In this document: one piece after another, positions 44,745 to 56,120 of the stretch
Position numbering within the stretch: the stretch's first letter is position 1
Layout: every line of letters starts with the position of its first letter
Assembly (NCBI RefSeq): GCF_002127325.2
Contig: NC_035443.2
Span: 146,826,915 to 146,890,914, forward strand
Origin: Helianthus annuus
Lineage: Eukaryota > Streptophyta > Magnoliopsida > Asterales > Asteraceae
Direction: 5' to 3'
Length of the DNA: 64,000 nucleotides
Made by a program: the position numbers and the translations under genes
Notes under the pieces: model-generated
Database searches by the model: none
The model's input: only the letters and a program-made list of their open reading frames with translations
Told to the model about the DNA's origin: nothing

Positions 44745-46341
44745 TATGGCCTCATAAATAAATTGTAAGGTTGGGAAGTTTCCGTGTAAGTATCTTGGGG
44801 TAACGGTGGGGGGCTAATATGAATCAAATCAATGTATTGTTGATTTTTTTTTCAAAAACCGGTTATCTTTGTGGAAATCGAAAATATTGTCGGGGGGGGG
44901 GGGGGTTAACGTTGTTAAAAGCAACTTTAGATAGTCTACGTTTTAATTTTTTTTCGTTATTCAAAGCACCACAAGGGGTTTTGGATACGTTGGAAGACAA
45001 AAAGGCAAAGACAACATGGGTATGTTGGGAAAAAGTATTAGGCCCTATCGGAAAAGGGGGTCTAGGGTTGGGTTCACTCAACGACATGAATACGAGCTTA
45101 TTATTAAAATGGTGGTGGCGGTTCAAGCCTGAGAAAGATACTTTGTGGGGAAGAACGATCATGGCAATTCATTCACATTTACACTCGTCTTCATATCTAC
45201 CGGTCAAAGAAGGTGTCTCGGGTACATGGAACAATATTGTGAAGATGGCTAATGAGTTAGAAAAATACAATTTAAATATCGGTCATTTGATAAAAGAGGA
45301 AGTGGGGAATGGAAGAGAGATTCGTTTTTGGATAGACTGGTGGGTTGGGGATGGACCATTGAGGAGCGTGTTTCCGGAACTATTTGGGTTAGAAAAACAT
45401 AAGCGCGTGTCAATCGAAGAAAAGGTGGGTGGATGGGATTGGAGATACGAGCCTCATACAGCCATGCAGGTTAGTTAACTGCAACAATTAATGAACCTGA
45501 CATCATCAGTAATATTATTGGGAAATCGGATCAGCAAGTGGAGTTGGACACCCGCAAGAGACGGAATGTTTTCAGTAAGTTTTGTCCGTGACTCCCTAAA
45601 TCGATTCGCAGTTCCATATTATTCGTACGAGTGGGTTAAGTGGGCTCCGAAGAAGGTAAATGTATTTGGGTGGCGAGGAGTTCAAGATCGACTAGGAACG
45701 ATGATAGGTTTAAAAAAAGAGGTATGCTTTTATGGTTCACCAACTTGCAAACAATGTGGGGAGTCGGATGAGGACGTGAATCATCTATTCACGGATTGTT
45801 TTATCGCATCAAGATTATGGCATAAGGTAAGCACGTGGTGTAGAATACCACACATCTTCACATTTTCAATGAAAGATCTGTTGGAACTTCACAAAAAAGC
45901 ACCGGTTGAATATTGGAAAAGAAGTTACATTCAACTCATTGTGCTTGCAACATGCTGGGGAGTATGGAAGGCGAGAAATGAAAGTATTTTCGGGGGGAAA
46001 AGAGTAAACATCGACGCAATATTTGGTGAGATGCAAGCAACCACGTTCCTATGGATTAAGGGTCGAGCAAAGAGTGGTAACTTGGATTGAAGCAAATGGG
46101 TGTGGTTTGAAACATGGGATTAAGGGCTGCATGTTCAATTGTTTTTTTATTTTTCTCCAGCTTTATGTTCTTTTTTTTTTTCTTGTTTTGATGATTTTTA
46201 ATTTTATATGTTAGGTGGTTGACTTAGTAGCTTACTAATCATGTATGTATGAACAATTTTTGGGTGTGGAATGAGATATGTTGTTTGCCATGAACAATTT
46301 TTGGGTGTGGAATGAGATATTCTTTTTGCCGTTAAAAAAAT
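44745..46341 (+). mobile_element. 5'-truncated L1-type LINE
   Basis: Only the last third of the RT ORF, a 3' UTR of about 250 bp and a short A-run (46334-46340) after TTTGCCGTT remain. A 40-bp unit in the 3' UTR is duplicated (about 46249-46330). The left border is approximate because no target duplication was found. Confidence 0.7.
44757..46090 (+). pseudogene. LINE ORF2 C-terminal part with zf-RVT domain, dead
   Basis: The text runs from CKVGKFPCKYLGV (about 44760), where the palm/thumb end of plant L1 reverse transcriptase is recognisable, through LGLGSLNDMNTSLLLKWWWR to a C-terminal zf-RVT segment, CKQCGESDEDVNHLFTDC, near 45750 (CX2CX7HX4C). Defects: a frame change near 44810, a run of 14 G at 44892-44905 that scrambles the usual VGGRLTLLKATLDSLP stretch, and an in-frame TAA at 45475-45477. 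After that stop the same frame continues to 46090. The endonuclease and the RT active site are missing because of 5' truncation, which is typical of LINE insertions. It cannot be functional. Confidence 0.85.
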
Positions 46342-46344
46342 TTA

Positions 46345-47155
46345 GGGTCTGTTTGGTATGGGGTAATGGAATGAACGAAAGAACGGAATGGACGAGGTAA
46401 TGGAATGGACGAGAGAATGCAATGGATTACCATTCCATGTCTTGTTTGGTTACCATGTGTGAATGGAATGAATTATTATTGTGTATTGTTTGGTAGGCAA
46501 GAAAAACGGAGTAATAAAATAAGTGGTGAGTGGTGGTGGTGGTCGGTGGTGGTAATTGTGGGTGGTTATAGGTGGCGGTGGTGGGTGTCGGCGGCGCCGA
46601 TGGGTGGTGGTGGTGGCGGCGAGTGGTGGTGCGGCGGTGACGACGAGTGGTGGTGGTGGCAAGGTGGACGTTGGTGGTGGGTGGTGGCAAGGTGGACGTT
46701 GGTGGTGGGTGGCAGCAGAGGTGGCGGTGGGTGGCGGCGGCGACGGCGGTTGGTGGTGACGGTGGTGGTGGCGAAGACGATGGCGGTGGGCGGCAGCGGC
46801 GAGTGGCGTTGGCGGTTGGTCGCGGCTGTGGGTGACAACGGTGGCGAGTGGGTGGCGGCGACGACGACGGTGGTTGTCGGGGTGAGGTGGTGGCGGGTGG
46901 CGGCGATGGCGTCGGTGGTGGTGGTGGGTTTTGGGCTTTTGGCGAAGGTGGTGAGTTGTGGTGTTGTTGATGAATGGTGCTAAAGTGGATGGAATGGAAA
47001 AAAAAACATGGGGGTGCAAGGAATGATTTTGAGGGAATAGAATGCCTTTTGGAATGGGTGATTTCATTTCATTGACCAACCAAACACTCTTTTCTTCATT
47101 CCCTCGTAATCATCCATTCCATTCCATCTCTCATTCATACATACCAAACACTACC
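46345..47155. mobile_element. PIF/Harbinger-type element with GGT-rich core
   Basis: The ends GGGTCTGTTTGGTA and TACCAAACACTACC form inverted repeats, flanked by TTA (46342-46344, 47156-47158). The left TTA touches the A/T tail of the LINE. The sub-terminal regions also pair loosely (GGAATGGA-rich). The centre is a G-rich simple-sequence block. No transposase is present. Confidence 0.75.
46520..46980. repeat. GGTGGTGGCGG-type low-complexity block
   Basis: About 460 bp built from GGT/GGC units, nearly C-poor on the plus strand apart from GGCGGCG. A 30-bp unit (CAAGGTGGACGTTGGTGGTG) is duplicated at about 46659 and 46688. Every frame is open over parts of it only because the repeat lacks stop codons. 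Confidence 0.9.
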
Positions 47156-47158
47156 TTA

Positions 47159-48050
47159 GATGTTTGACTTATAACATAAATAACTTATGCACAAACCAAC
47201 ACAAATCATGGCATGAAATAAGGTTTTTGATTTCTGTTCAACACTTGGCGTGTATAATTTGTACATAAATCATGGACATGAGAACGACGTTTAACGTGTA
47301 GCACACTTTGGGAATATTGACCAAAATCATAACAAATTTATCTTTCCCAAAATTACGTGTTCAACGATAACCGTTGCAAGGTTTGAAGGAATACATGGAT
47401 TCAAAATCCAGTTGAATTCAAAATTACGTGTACCTCTTTTTACTTAACATGACCCTCCTTTAACTTTCACATTAATACAATTCAAACCTTTTTATTATTT
47501 TTTTTGTCATTTTGTTATCTTTAATTATTATTATTACTAGTATTTGCTTTTAAAACATTATTTTACTAAGTTAAAATCTCGTGTATTACACGGGTTGCAT
47601 AAATATAATTTTATATAATAAATAATAAAAATATATATTTAAAAAAAACTCTTATTTTGCACGTGTTGAACAAAATATAATGTCATATCTTAATACAAAC
47701 AGTCATTAAGATTTATCTTTTAAAAATGAATATTGATGTACTATTTACTTATTATAACATTTTACTTTGTTTTTTTTTATTTTGCATAAATGTAATTTTA
47801 TATAATAAATAATAAAAAAATATATCTTCAAAAAAACTCATATATTGCACGTTTTTAATAAAATATAATGTCATATGTTAACACATACAGTCGTCAAGAT
47901 TTATCTTTTAAAAATAAACTTTAATGTACTATTTACTTATTATAACATTTTACTTTGTTAAATATGTATTCTTAACGAATTTTTTGTTTAAAATTATTAT
48001 TATTATTTAATATGATCATAATAAAAATAAACGTTTATATTCTTGTCTAA

Positions 48051-48081
<31 letters not shown>

Positions 48082-48440
48082 TAATTAGACCATAATAAAA
48101 ATAAACATTTATATTCTTATCTAATTTATTATTATTATTACTATTAATATTATTATTATTTAATATGATCATAATAAAAACAAATGTTTATCCTTATCTA
48201 AATATTTATTCTTATCTAATATGTTTGTTTAAAATTGTTATTATTATTTAATATGAGAGATAAATAGGAAATTAAGGTGAGAAAGCAACAGAAAGTTTTA
48301 TCCTTGTCTAAATATTTATTCTTATCTAATATTTTTGTTTAAAATTATTATTATTATTTAATATGAAAGATAAATAGAAAATAAGGTGAGAAAACATGTG
48401 ACACGTGTCCAAAAAAGATTTTTATTTATTAGTATAGGAA
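47159..48440. repeat. AT-rich tandem and dispersed repeats
   Basis: A block of about 187 bp beginning TTGCATAAATRTAATTTTAT is tandemly duplicated (47595-47781, 47782-47958). From 47964 to 48400 a looser unit with ATTATTATTATTTAATATGA and TTCTTATCTAAT recurs about five times. Long ATT microsatellites are embedded. A short hairpin CGTGTATTACACG is at 47580-47592. Confidence 0.8.
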
Positions 48441-48872
48441 GATTTAAAAAGAATTTTTTTGTTATTTGAAAAAAAATCGTTTTCTTATGTTTTAAACTGA
48501 GGCGAGTCATTTTAATTTTGAAGTGAGATTTTTTTTTTCGTTCATAAAGGCTTGAAGTGGGAGTTCGAATTTAGTTTATATAAACAATAATACACAAAAA
48601 TTTAAATGAAGGTTTGAAGCTAACCAACTTAATATAGTTTTTGAGTTAAAAGAAGAGAAATATATTTGAGAATCACCACTTTAATTTGTAGATAATGATT
48701 TTGATTAGTCAATAACATACCCTCACAATAATTAAATCAACTTATGTCGATCAGAGATTGATATTACATGCTTTGATCAAAGCGTTTTACTACCTAATGT
48801 GCTAGTTAACGTTTTATTTTCCTTTTGCATTTTATTACTTTTAATAAATAAAAGTTGTTAATTATATTATAA
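48441..48872. other. Unassigned AT-rich spacer
   Basis: No gene or element recognised. Confidence 0.5.
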
Positions 48873-48881
48873 TAGATTTTA

Positions 48882-49300
48882 GAGTAAACTGCCATTTTGG
48901 TCCCTGTGGTTTGGTCACTTTTGCCACTTTAGTCCAAAACTCAAACTTTTTGCATCTAGGTCCCTGTGGTTTCAGTTTTATTGTCATTTTGGTCCAAAAA
49001 TGAAATCAGGTCATATTTGTCTTATAAAATGCTGCGATTTTGTCATTTTCCGCAGGGGCAAAATGATCATTTCTTTTTTATAAATAAATATCATATTTTA
49101 TAAGACAAATATGACCTCATTTGACCCTGAGGAAAATGACAAAATTGCAGGATTTTATAAGACAAAAATGATCTGATTTCATTTTTGGACCAAAATGGCA
49201 ATAAAACTGAGACCACAGGGACCCAGATGCAAAAAGTTTGAGTTTTGGACTAAAGTGGCAAAAGTGACCAAACCACAAGGACCAAAATGGCAGCTTACTC
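48882..49300. mobile_element. Mutator-type foldback MITE (419 bp)
   Basis: Very similar inverted arms of about 115 bp or more (GAGTAAACTGCC... and ...GGCAGCTTACTC) surround a small centre. The 9-bp duplication TAGATTTTA is perfect (48873-48881, 49301-49309). The arms contain the widespread TGGTCCCTGTGGTTTGG block. Confidence 0.9.
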
Positions 49301-49309
49301 TAGATTTTA

Positions 49310-49918
49310 ATATAATAATAATACTAATAGAAATAGAAAGATGAGAGAACTAAAATATGAAATAAATAAAAAAATATAAAATCAACTGGTTTTTTCAAAA
49401 AAAGTTCTAAAACTTTTCTATTGTTTAAAAATATCTTTTTTTTATTAATTTGTAGTGACGTTTTATAGAAACATAATAAAGTACTAGTTAGAGAAAGTGT
49501 CTTCAAAAACAATATTTGAATTGTATAGACGGGTGAAATTTGATAACTTTTAAACTGTATTTTTAGAAAGGGGGTATGACTAGTAAAAAAGGGTGCATTT
49601 AGCCAACCCCTATAATTATACTAAAAAATACTACATTTTCTTTCTCATTTTAATTATATAATATTATTTTATAATTTTATTATTATCTTTCTCTCTCTTA
49701 GATATTCACAACCACTTTCAAAATATATTAAAAACTATAAAGAGTTAACAGTGTACCCTCAAATATATAGATGAACACTAATATTTTCTTTCTCCTTTAC
49801 TTATAACGACTTTTTATAATATAAAAATCAAATAATTTGATGGAAGAAATAACCAAACAATTTGATGGAAGAAATGCTAATGCTCTAAGAAATAGATGGA
49901 TATACAACTATGATGATA
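49310..49918. other. Unassigned spacer
   Basis: AT-rich, with a CT-rich run near 49690. No gene recognised. Confidence 0.5.
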
Positions 49919-50210
49919 TCAACTACGTCACGATACTCCTCACCGGGTCCACCGGTAAACGTGGAAATATCAGGATGTGACATATCAGAGACATAACTAT
50001 AGGGAGTTAGGTAGAATTGCCAGGTTCGACCTAGTCTATAGTAGGTACCATACTTGACCATTCTTGATACTTGTTTAACTTGTTAATTCTTCCTATTTGC
50101 TTCTATCTCTTCTTTTTGTCTTAATACTTACAATATGTATTTCCTAAGACATTTACACAATACACGTTAAAGACTTGAAGACACTCGTATGATACAATCG
50201 AGACGAATTC

Positions 50211-50448
50211 ACCAAAATAGGCGTGAAACCCACAATTTGGTAAACGACTCTCAATCCGCTTATCCTATTTTGCACGAAATTACACCATCAAGTTAGGAGT
50301 GAAATCCACATCTTGATGGTAAATTTCCAATTCAAACTCTAGTGGACCCTCGTCAAAGTGTCGGAATTAACTTCTTGACCCGACTAGTACTAACCACACT
50401 TAGGGTACGATGTTGTCAAGTTAGGGGCGAAACCCGCATCTTGTCAAC
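50211..50448 (+). repeat. Three hairpins with a shared core in the leader
   Basis: Arms ACCAAA(A)T/ATTTGGT at 50211-50241, ACCATCAAG/CTTGATGGT at 50284-50320, and GTTGTCAAG/CTTGTCAAC (one mismatch) at 50412-50448 each enclose the same core, AGGNGYGAAAYCCRCA. The core is constant while the arms differ but remain complementary. Confidence 0.8.
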
Positions 50449-50987
50449 TAGTCCCATTCCTTGATTTTCAATCACGCCAAAGTTTCAGTTTTTCAATAGA
50501 TTAGGAACTGTAGTAACTGGAAGGGTAAAATACCGTTAATCGCTCCTCAACAAGAATATTTTACCTATAGGCCGAAACACGTTTCCCTAATTTGAAAGGA
50601 ATTTCGATTCACTTTAGAATTGTCAAAGTTTCTAAACCCGAAACACTCCAATGTTTTATTGAGCCTCTCTTTTATGTTATCTCAATTTTCATGTGTTTTA
50701 ATACTTGTTACCTCGATCATTTCAAAACCAATGCACGACTAGCACGTCTCTCGCAATCAAAAACATTAGTAATTCTCGTGAACAAACTAAATTTATACTC
50801 TTTTATGCAATCATACGTGTTCATACTTTGCGAATACTTTTTGAATCCATGCAATTTATGTGAATCATACGTGTTACATGAATACCTAAATACTTATACA
50901 TGCAAAACATTATTTTTATGTTATGATCAAGTCTCATCCTCTATTTCTCTTTTGATTCTTTAGTTGCCTCCCTACAGCGTATCCTAC

Positions 50988-51107
50988 ATGGCCAAGAAGT
51001 CCAAATCTGGTTCGAAAAAGGCTTCAAACAGCAACAACGAGGATACGATATCAAAGAAAGACCTCGTGGGACTAATCGCTAAGCAGATGGCCGAGCAAAT
51101 GGCATAA
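50988..51107 (+). pseudogene. Gag N-terminal stub
   Basis: 39 codons from ATG 50988: MAKKSKSGSKKASNSNNEDT, then ISKKDLVGLIAKQMAEQMA and a stop at 51105. The Lys/Ser-rich start followed by an amphipathic helix fits the beginning of a Ty3/gypsy gag as seen in plant elements. The rest of gag is gone, since LTR-like sequence follows. The identification rests on position after the primer site and leader rather than on a domain. Confidence 0.45.
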
Positions 51108-51744
51108 ACAATCCAAATACATACATACTTATTCGTTATACTTGTTTCGTATCTTTGGGTGATTCTTATGTGATAAACATGTCATTAACTTCGCACGAGC
51201 CTCCATTTAACATGTATAGCGCTATAGAAGTAGCGCACCACCCGTGAACGAGAGGTCATGTTAAATTTAATTCTTGCGGTAATCAAAGGGTTGACTTGAA
51301 TATTGCGTGCCAATTATACATTAATCTTGATAACTTAGGTTGTCATGTGGATTCGTTTAAACATTTTTATCTAATGCTATGTATTAAAACTTGTGTACTC
51401 TCCAATGCATTTTGTGTTAAACTATACTTTTAAACATGTTGCAGGTTGATGATGATGATCATGATGAAATCTAGTAGGGACGACTTTAGAAACTCATAAC
51501 GAAATGCTAGATTTGTTATCTTATTTTGATTAAACTTGTTGTATTTTGAATTTCCAAATGTTGTACTTTGATTTCCATGTTGTACTTGACAATGTTGTTA
51601 TGAAATGAAATCGGTTTTGAATTAATTATTGCCACAAATAGTGTTATGTGTAATGTGCAATCTATTTCGTCTCACTCCGATGTTTCCGCCATCGGTTGGG
51701 GTGTGACAACTGATGTTATAATTAGAGAACAACCCAAAAAAAGC

Positions 51745-52365
51745 TTGTATGCTGGCAATTCTGAAACGAACACGATAACACGACACGAACCTACACGAAG
51801 TTATCATGTTTCGTGTTTGACCTTAACAAGTTTCGTGCCTAAAACAGGTCGACGCGATAATTCCTTAACAAGTTTTGTGTCTAAACAGGTTAAAACTCGA
51901 TAACCTGTTAAGACCCGTTAAGTACTTGTTAATAATTAAAAATTTTAAAATATTATATGTGGGTGTGGACATGGGGTCATCGGTCGTGGGACCCGGATGA
52001 ATTATACACAAACACACGCGATTCTTTTTCCAAAATCTAACCCCTAATTTTTAAATCTCTCTCACAAAGACCACCATTCCCAATTCGGTTCACAACTTCC
52101 CGAATTGAGTCATTTTCGTGTCTTAAACAGGTCGTGTTCGTGTAATAGGTCGTGCTCGTGTCTTAAACAGGTCGTATGATGATTTGGTAATTTTTTTGTG
52201 TCTTAACAGGTCGTTTCGTGTAACCTGTTTATTAACAGGTTCGTGTTCGTGTTTCGAAAATCTGACACGATAAGATTTCGTGTCGTGTTCGTGTTTATGT
52301 GTTTCGGGTTCGTGTCTTATCGTGTTCGTGTCTTAACAGATCGGGTTGACCCGTTATACCAGCCT
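51745..52365. repeat. Repeat block of CGTGT / TTAACAGGTCGTG motifs
   Basis: A region of about 600 bp is filled with variants of TTAACAGGTCGTG and GTTCGTGTC on one strand, and their complements (GAACACGATAACACGACACG) at the left end. Possible terminal repeats are GCTGGCAATTC and the complement of ATACCAGC. It may be a MITE; the target duplication was not resolved. Confidence 0.6.
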
Positions 52366-52379
52366 CATTTGGGTCCTCG

Positions 52380-53225
52380 GGGCCCTATATAGAATGTATG
52401 GTAGTTAATACATTATTATACATGAAAAAAGTACTAATATAATTATCAAATAAAGTACAAATATATTATAGCCACTGTCCACATTAAACTAAAAAAAATA
52501 AATCAGTAAACAATTCATAAAAGTAATCCTACATCAAAGTTAGTTAATCAATGTTCTTTAACTCTAAACCACTTTTGGAATAATCGAAAGTACACCTTTA
52601 GTATATTTAGTATGATCAAATCTCAAGTTTGTTTTCTCAGATACTAAAACCTTTTGTTTCTCATTATTGTGTTCTAAGTTCCAACTTGTAACACAACAAA
52701 TTCTACATATCCTCAGTCTGCACAAAATCAGCCTTAGCACATCCTCAATCCTCATTAAGCCATAATGTTGCGAGTTCAATGTTAATATCAACCTTGTAAA
52801 TTCAAGCAATATATGGTCCAAGAAAAGCTAATAATATTCCATGTTATTTGCAACTCCAAGATAACCAGTAATAAAGATCACCAATTACTATAAGTCAACA
52901 AGTATATGAAATTAGAGACAACCAGGAATATGCTTATGAGATAAAACTGTTATTTATTATTATTATTATTATTGAGACAGAACTCCTCCACCAGTCATAG
53001 ATAGAGCACCTATATTCAAATGCAGTCACTTGGAGTTACAACTACTAATAAAGATGTATCCATCAAAACGTAGATTATTAGAAAACATAAATAATAAATT
53101 CCATACCCTCACCACCGTAAACGGGAGGATTCAACTGACGGAAACTTAACCGCCGCCCGACTGACCTGCCGATGTTTCTATAAAGTAATAAGTACTTCAA
53201 GAATTAATTGAAACTCGGAGGTCAT
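52380..53225. other. Unassigned region upstream of the RIC gene
   Basis: AT-rich, with an ATT microsatellite near 52953. A short inverted segment near 53108 has no assignment. No gene supported. Confidence 0.5.
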
Positions 53226-53585
53226 TAATGTATTACGGGGCAACAAAATATGGCTTTAATGCCCTTGTGGATCTAAGAGGGGTTTCCCCGCTTGTGGGTT
53301 TAGAGGGTAGTGCTTTCACAGTGGGTCAGGTTGCTTTAAAGGTTGCTTCGGACAAAGTGACCAAACACGAGAAAGCGTGTCTTGATGACTAGCATGTGTT
53401 TATCTCATTTGCTTTTGATACTTTTGGTATCCTGGCGCCAGAGGTTGTGGACCTACTTAGTCGAGTTCAAAGGGTCATGCATAGTAATGTTATGACTCCG
53501 AGATCTATAAACGTAGTTTTTAAAAGACTTTTGTTATTAAAAAAGCGTAGCGCCGCAGCTTGTTGGCCATTTACCATCTATCTCG
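53226..53585 (+). pseudogene. Retroelement ORF C-terminal remnant
   Basis: One frame reads YGFNALVDLRGVSPLVGLEG, then AFTVGQVALKVASDKVTKHE and KACLDD, a TAG at 53390-53392, then HVFISFAFDTFGILAPEVVD followed by LLSRVQRVMHSNVMTPRSIN and VVFKR; near 53524 the frame is lost. I know this string as the C-terminal part of a plant ORF found downstream of reverse transcriptase and widely scattered as remnants; the exact clade (possibly RTE-like LINE) I cannot name with certainty. The stop replaces an expected Gln (CAG to TAG). The remnant ends about 370 bp before the RIC-like start codon. It is not part of that gene. Confidence 0.6.
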
Positions 53586-53954
53586 ACCTAAACTCATTTT
53601 ATAAAAAATGATATTGCAATTGATGCCCTTAATGTTTGATGGTTCCCTTAAAACCTGGGACCATTCATGGTTGACATCCAAACAACAAAACATTTCATGG
53701 TTTCCAATTTTACTAAACTTTTGTTCTTTATAGTTTTCTTCAGAATTTTATTTCCATTTTCTTGTTGTCTTGTTGATCAAAACGATCATCTTGGCACATT
53801 GTTTCCCATGAGCTCGTAATTTCATCATCGAATAAATTACGTACAAAATTATTATAATTTATTTAACGAGCCACGGTTGAGGGATTCTAATTGTTATAGT
53901 TGAAGATGATAATCCTTTCATGATCCCCAATTGAATAGTTACATCAGCACGGCC

Positions 53955-55364
53955 ATGAAAGGTCTATTAAAAGGCTTGCGTTACATCTCTGAAATTTTTG
54001 GTATATTTCTCTATGTTTTTCATTACGATATGATTTGTGTTCTATTTATTTTTCTTTTCGTGTTATGGGCATTATGGTTTGGAAATACAGAAGCGGATAA
54101 CGATAAGGAACCCGAGATACAAATTGGTGCACCAACAGACGTTAAACATGTCGCGCATATTGGTTGTGACGGCCCTTCTTCCAATGCTCCTAGTTGGGTA
54201 ATCCCTGATGTTTGTCATATGAGTTGTGATTGTTCATATTATGTTTGTTTTCTTTTTGGTACGATCTTTTTTTGTGTTTACTTACAGATGAACGACTTTC
54301 AAGGTTCATCAGATAATGGTGGAACATCAGGTACATTATTTACATTGATAAATTGTTTTAGTAAACTGATTCACTGGTTACTAATTAGAATTTAAAAAAT
54401 ACATAAAATTTGAAAGAAATTATAGAACTACTTTATCTTTTGATCAGGATTTACATAATATGAAACTTAAAAAAATAAAGTGTAAAACACTAGAGTAATA
54501 AATGAATCGGAATGAGATTTACTAAAGAAAAAGGTAAAATATTAAGTAAAATTAAAATCCGGTCCAACTACCCATTTTTTTCTTTTTTTAAAAATTTAGA
54601 TTACAGACGACCACTGAAGTATAACTTAACTAGGCAATAATGCATATACACTAATTCAAGAGGAAACCCAACCCAGTTTGTTTATTTATTTATTTTTTTA
54701 ACGGCAAATTCGGATCATTGACGGACCACTGTAGTATCATCCTGCCACTAGCGGAATCACCCGATCATATCCATCTCCACTAGGCTATTATGTCTATACA
54801 TCAATTCAGGAGGAAACCCAATAAATCTGGAAAAACTCATTTATGGGAATCTAACCCAAAACCTAATGGTCTATAAGCCTTATATGGCCCCCAAGATGTC
54901 ACTAGGTTATAATTACATGCGAGTTCAAGTAGTTCAAAATTCAAATGGACCAAACTTGTTTAAATGGAAGATGTTGAAATGCACTCACTAGACCAATTAT
55001 GGTTATAAAAGGATAAAAACCAATTGTAAAAACACATCTATATGTCTCAATCCGCTTGTTAAATATTATATATAGGTAAATTTTTAAACATGTTAATCAT
55101 TTTTATTTGTAAATAGAATCAATGAGAACTCCAGATCGTCATGGCAAGTCAAAGCAATCCAAAAAACAAGCTTCTAACCTCTCAGTAAATTCTTCGGACA
55201 CAGACACCAAGCCCAGAAAGAACAAAACCTTGAATAGCGATAATGAAAGCCACGGTAGAAGGGCGAAAAACGCGACCGCAGAGTCACCGTCACAAGAATC
55301 AGGGGCAAAAAAGAACCGAAGGAAAAAAAGAACATCAACTCGAGATTCATCTAATGCTGACTAA
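53955..55364 (+). CDS. CRIB-motif protein, RIC-like ROP GTPase effector (4 exons)
   Basis: RIC proteins bind active ROP/RAC GTPases through a CRIB motif and act at the plasma membrane and cytoskeleton in polar growth. Proposed exons: 53955-54000, 54091-54197, 54288-54330 and 55117-55364. All introns are GT-AG and phases agree (444 nt, 147 residues). Exon 1 gives [15 protein letters not shown], the typical RIC N-terminus. Exon 2 carries the CRIB motif, [20 protein letters not shown] followed by NAPSW. Exons 3-4 give [12 protein letters not shown] and a Lys/Ser-rich tail with [10 protein letters not shown]. In most plant CRIB motifs I know the residue after HIG is Trp; here it is Cys (TGT for TGG), which may weaken GTPase binding. 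A small upstream ORF starts at 53920. Intron 3 (786 bp) contains repeat-derived sequence. Regular splicing and intact frames support a real gene; expression is not shown. Confidence 0.85.
54590..54830. repeat. Two related ~90-bp blocks in RIC intron 3
   Basis: About 54600-54673 and 54720-54815 share GACCACTGWAGTAT and AATTCARGAGGAAACCCAA with diverged sequence between. They are probably remnants of a small dispersed element inserted in the intron. Confidence 0.6.
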
Positions 55365-56111
55365 ACGAAAAGCTTCGAGATGTACCTAAAACAAGGTCAA
55401 TAAGAAAAGATTTTGCCAAAAGGACGAACACCCGAAAAACATCATGTTTATAGCATCTTTATATGTTTTGTAACAAATTTATAATGTGTTATAGGACTGG
55501 ATGTTGTTTTTTTTATGTATAACCATTAGAAGATTATCGATCAACAAGCTTTGTAATTTTTTTATTTAATTTTTGCACATATGCAACGATGAGAATTGTA
55601 GCCTTTTAGTGGGTAATATTAATGATGTGTTGCGGACGTGACTTATTTCAATGGTATATTGGTAATTTCTCTTTCACCTCAATGTTGTTATGTGCTAGCA
55701 ATGTTGTAGCTTGTGGTTTAAAGCCCCTAGGGGTTTTATAGTGCCACGTTAAAGCCATGCATGCACCACGTAAGCGAAATTAAAAAATTTCTTACACAGA
55801 TCGAAGCCATATGAGAAAATTTCCTTTTCAAAATCTCAAGTTGTGACACGGATTTCAGTTTAGGCATCTTGAGTATACCTTACGGCTTAGTTGCAAACTT
55901 TCTTGTGTTATAAGTCATCTTCAGGACAAGATATTCTCTTAAGCCGTAATCAATTCCCGATACGCCATATAGTTTAACTAATATTCATATTTTCTTAAGT
56001 TTGTTTCTCACATACTACTTTTTGTAGTTATCTCTATTCAATTAAATAATACTTTTTCTATTCGTCTTTATATTACTTTTCTCTTTCTTTTTTCCACACA
56101 AAAAAAATATA
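55365..56111. other. Region downstream of the RIC gene
   Basis: It includes the likely 3' UTR and spacer. No other feature recognised. Confidence 0.5.
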
Positions 56112-56120
56112 TTAAAAATA

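Larger units (their letters stand above)
49919..51706 (+). mobile_element. Broken Ty3/gypsy element related to the Tekay LTR
   Basis: 49919-49981 matches the reverse complement of the Tekay LTR terminus at 21828-21890 (AACTACGTCACG... to ...GTGTGACA, diverged). A decayed primer site (TATCAGAGACATAAC) follows. Then come a leader with three hairpins, a 39-codon gag start, and sequence ending in another LTR-like terminus, CCATCGGTTGGGGTGTGACA at about 51687-51706. Most of the interior has been deleted. Confidence 0.65.

Noticed and set aside
44892..44905. Run of 14 G as a programmed frameshift site in the LINE
   Set aside because: The surrounding ORF has other disabling changes; homopolymer expansion in a dead copy, or a sequencing error, is simpler.
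46405..47079. Long Gly/Trp-rich and His/Pro-rich ORFs on both strands
   Set aside because: They exist only because the GGT/GGC repeat contains no stop codons; frames on both strands are open in the same place.
47579..48440. Helitron end suggested by the CGTGTATTACACG hairpin
   Set aside because: The expected CTRR terminus after the hairpin is not clean (CTTAG) and the TC start is not unique, so I list it only as repeats.
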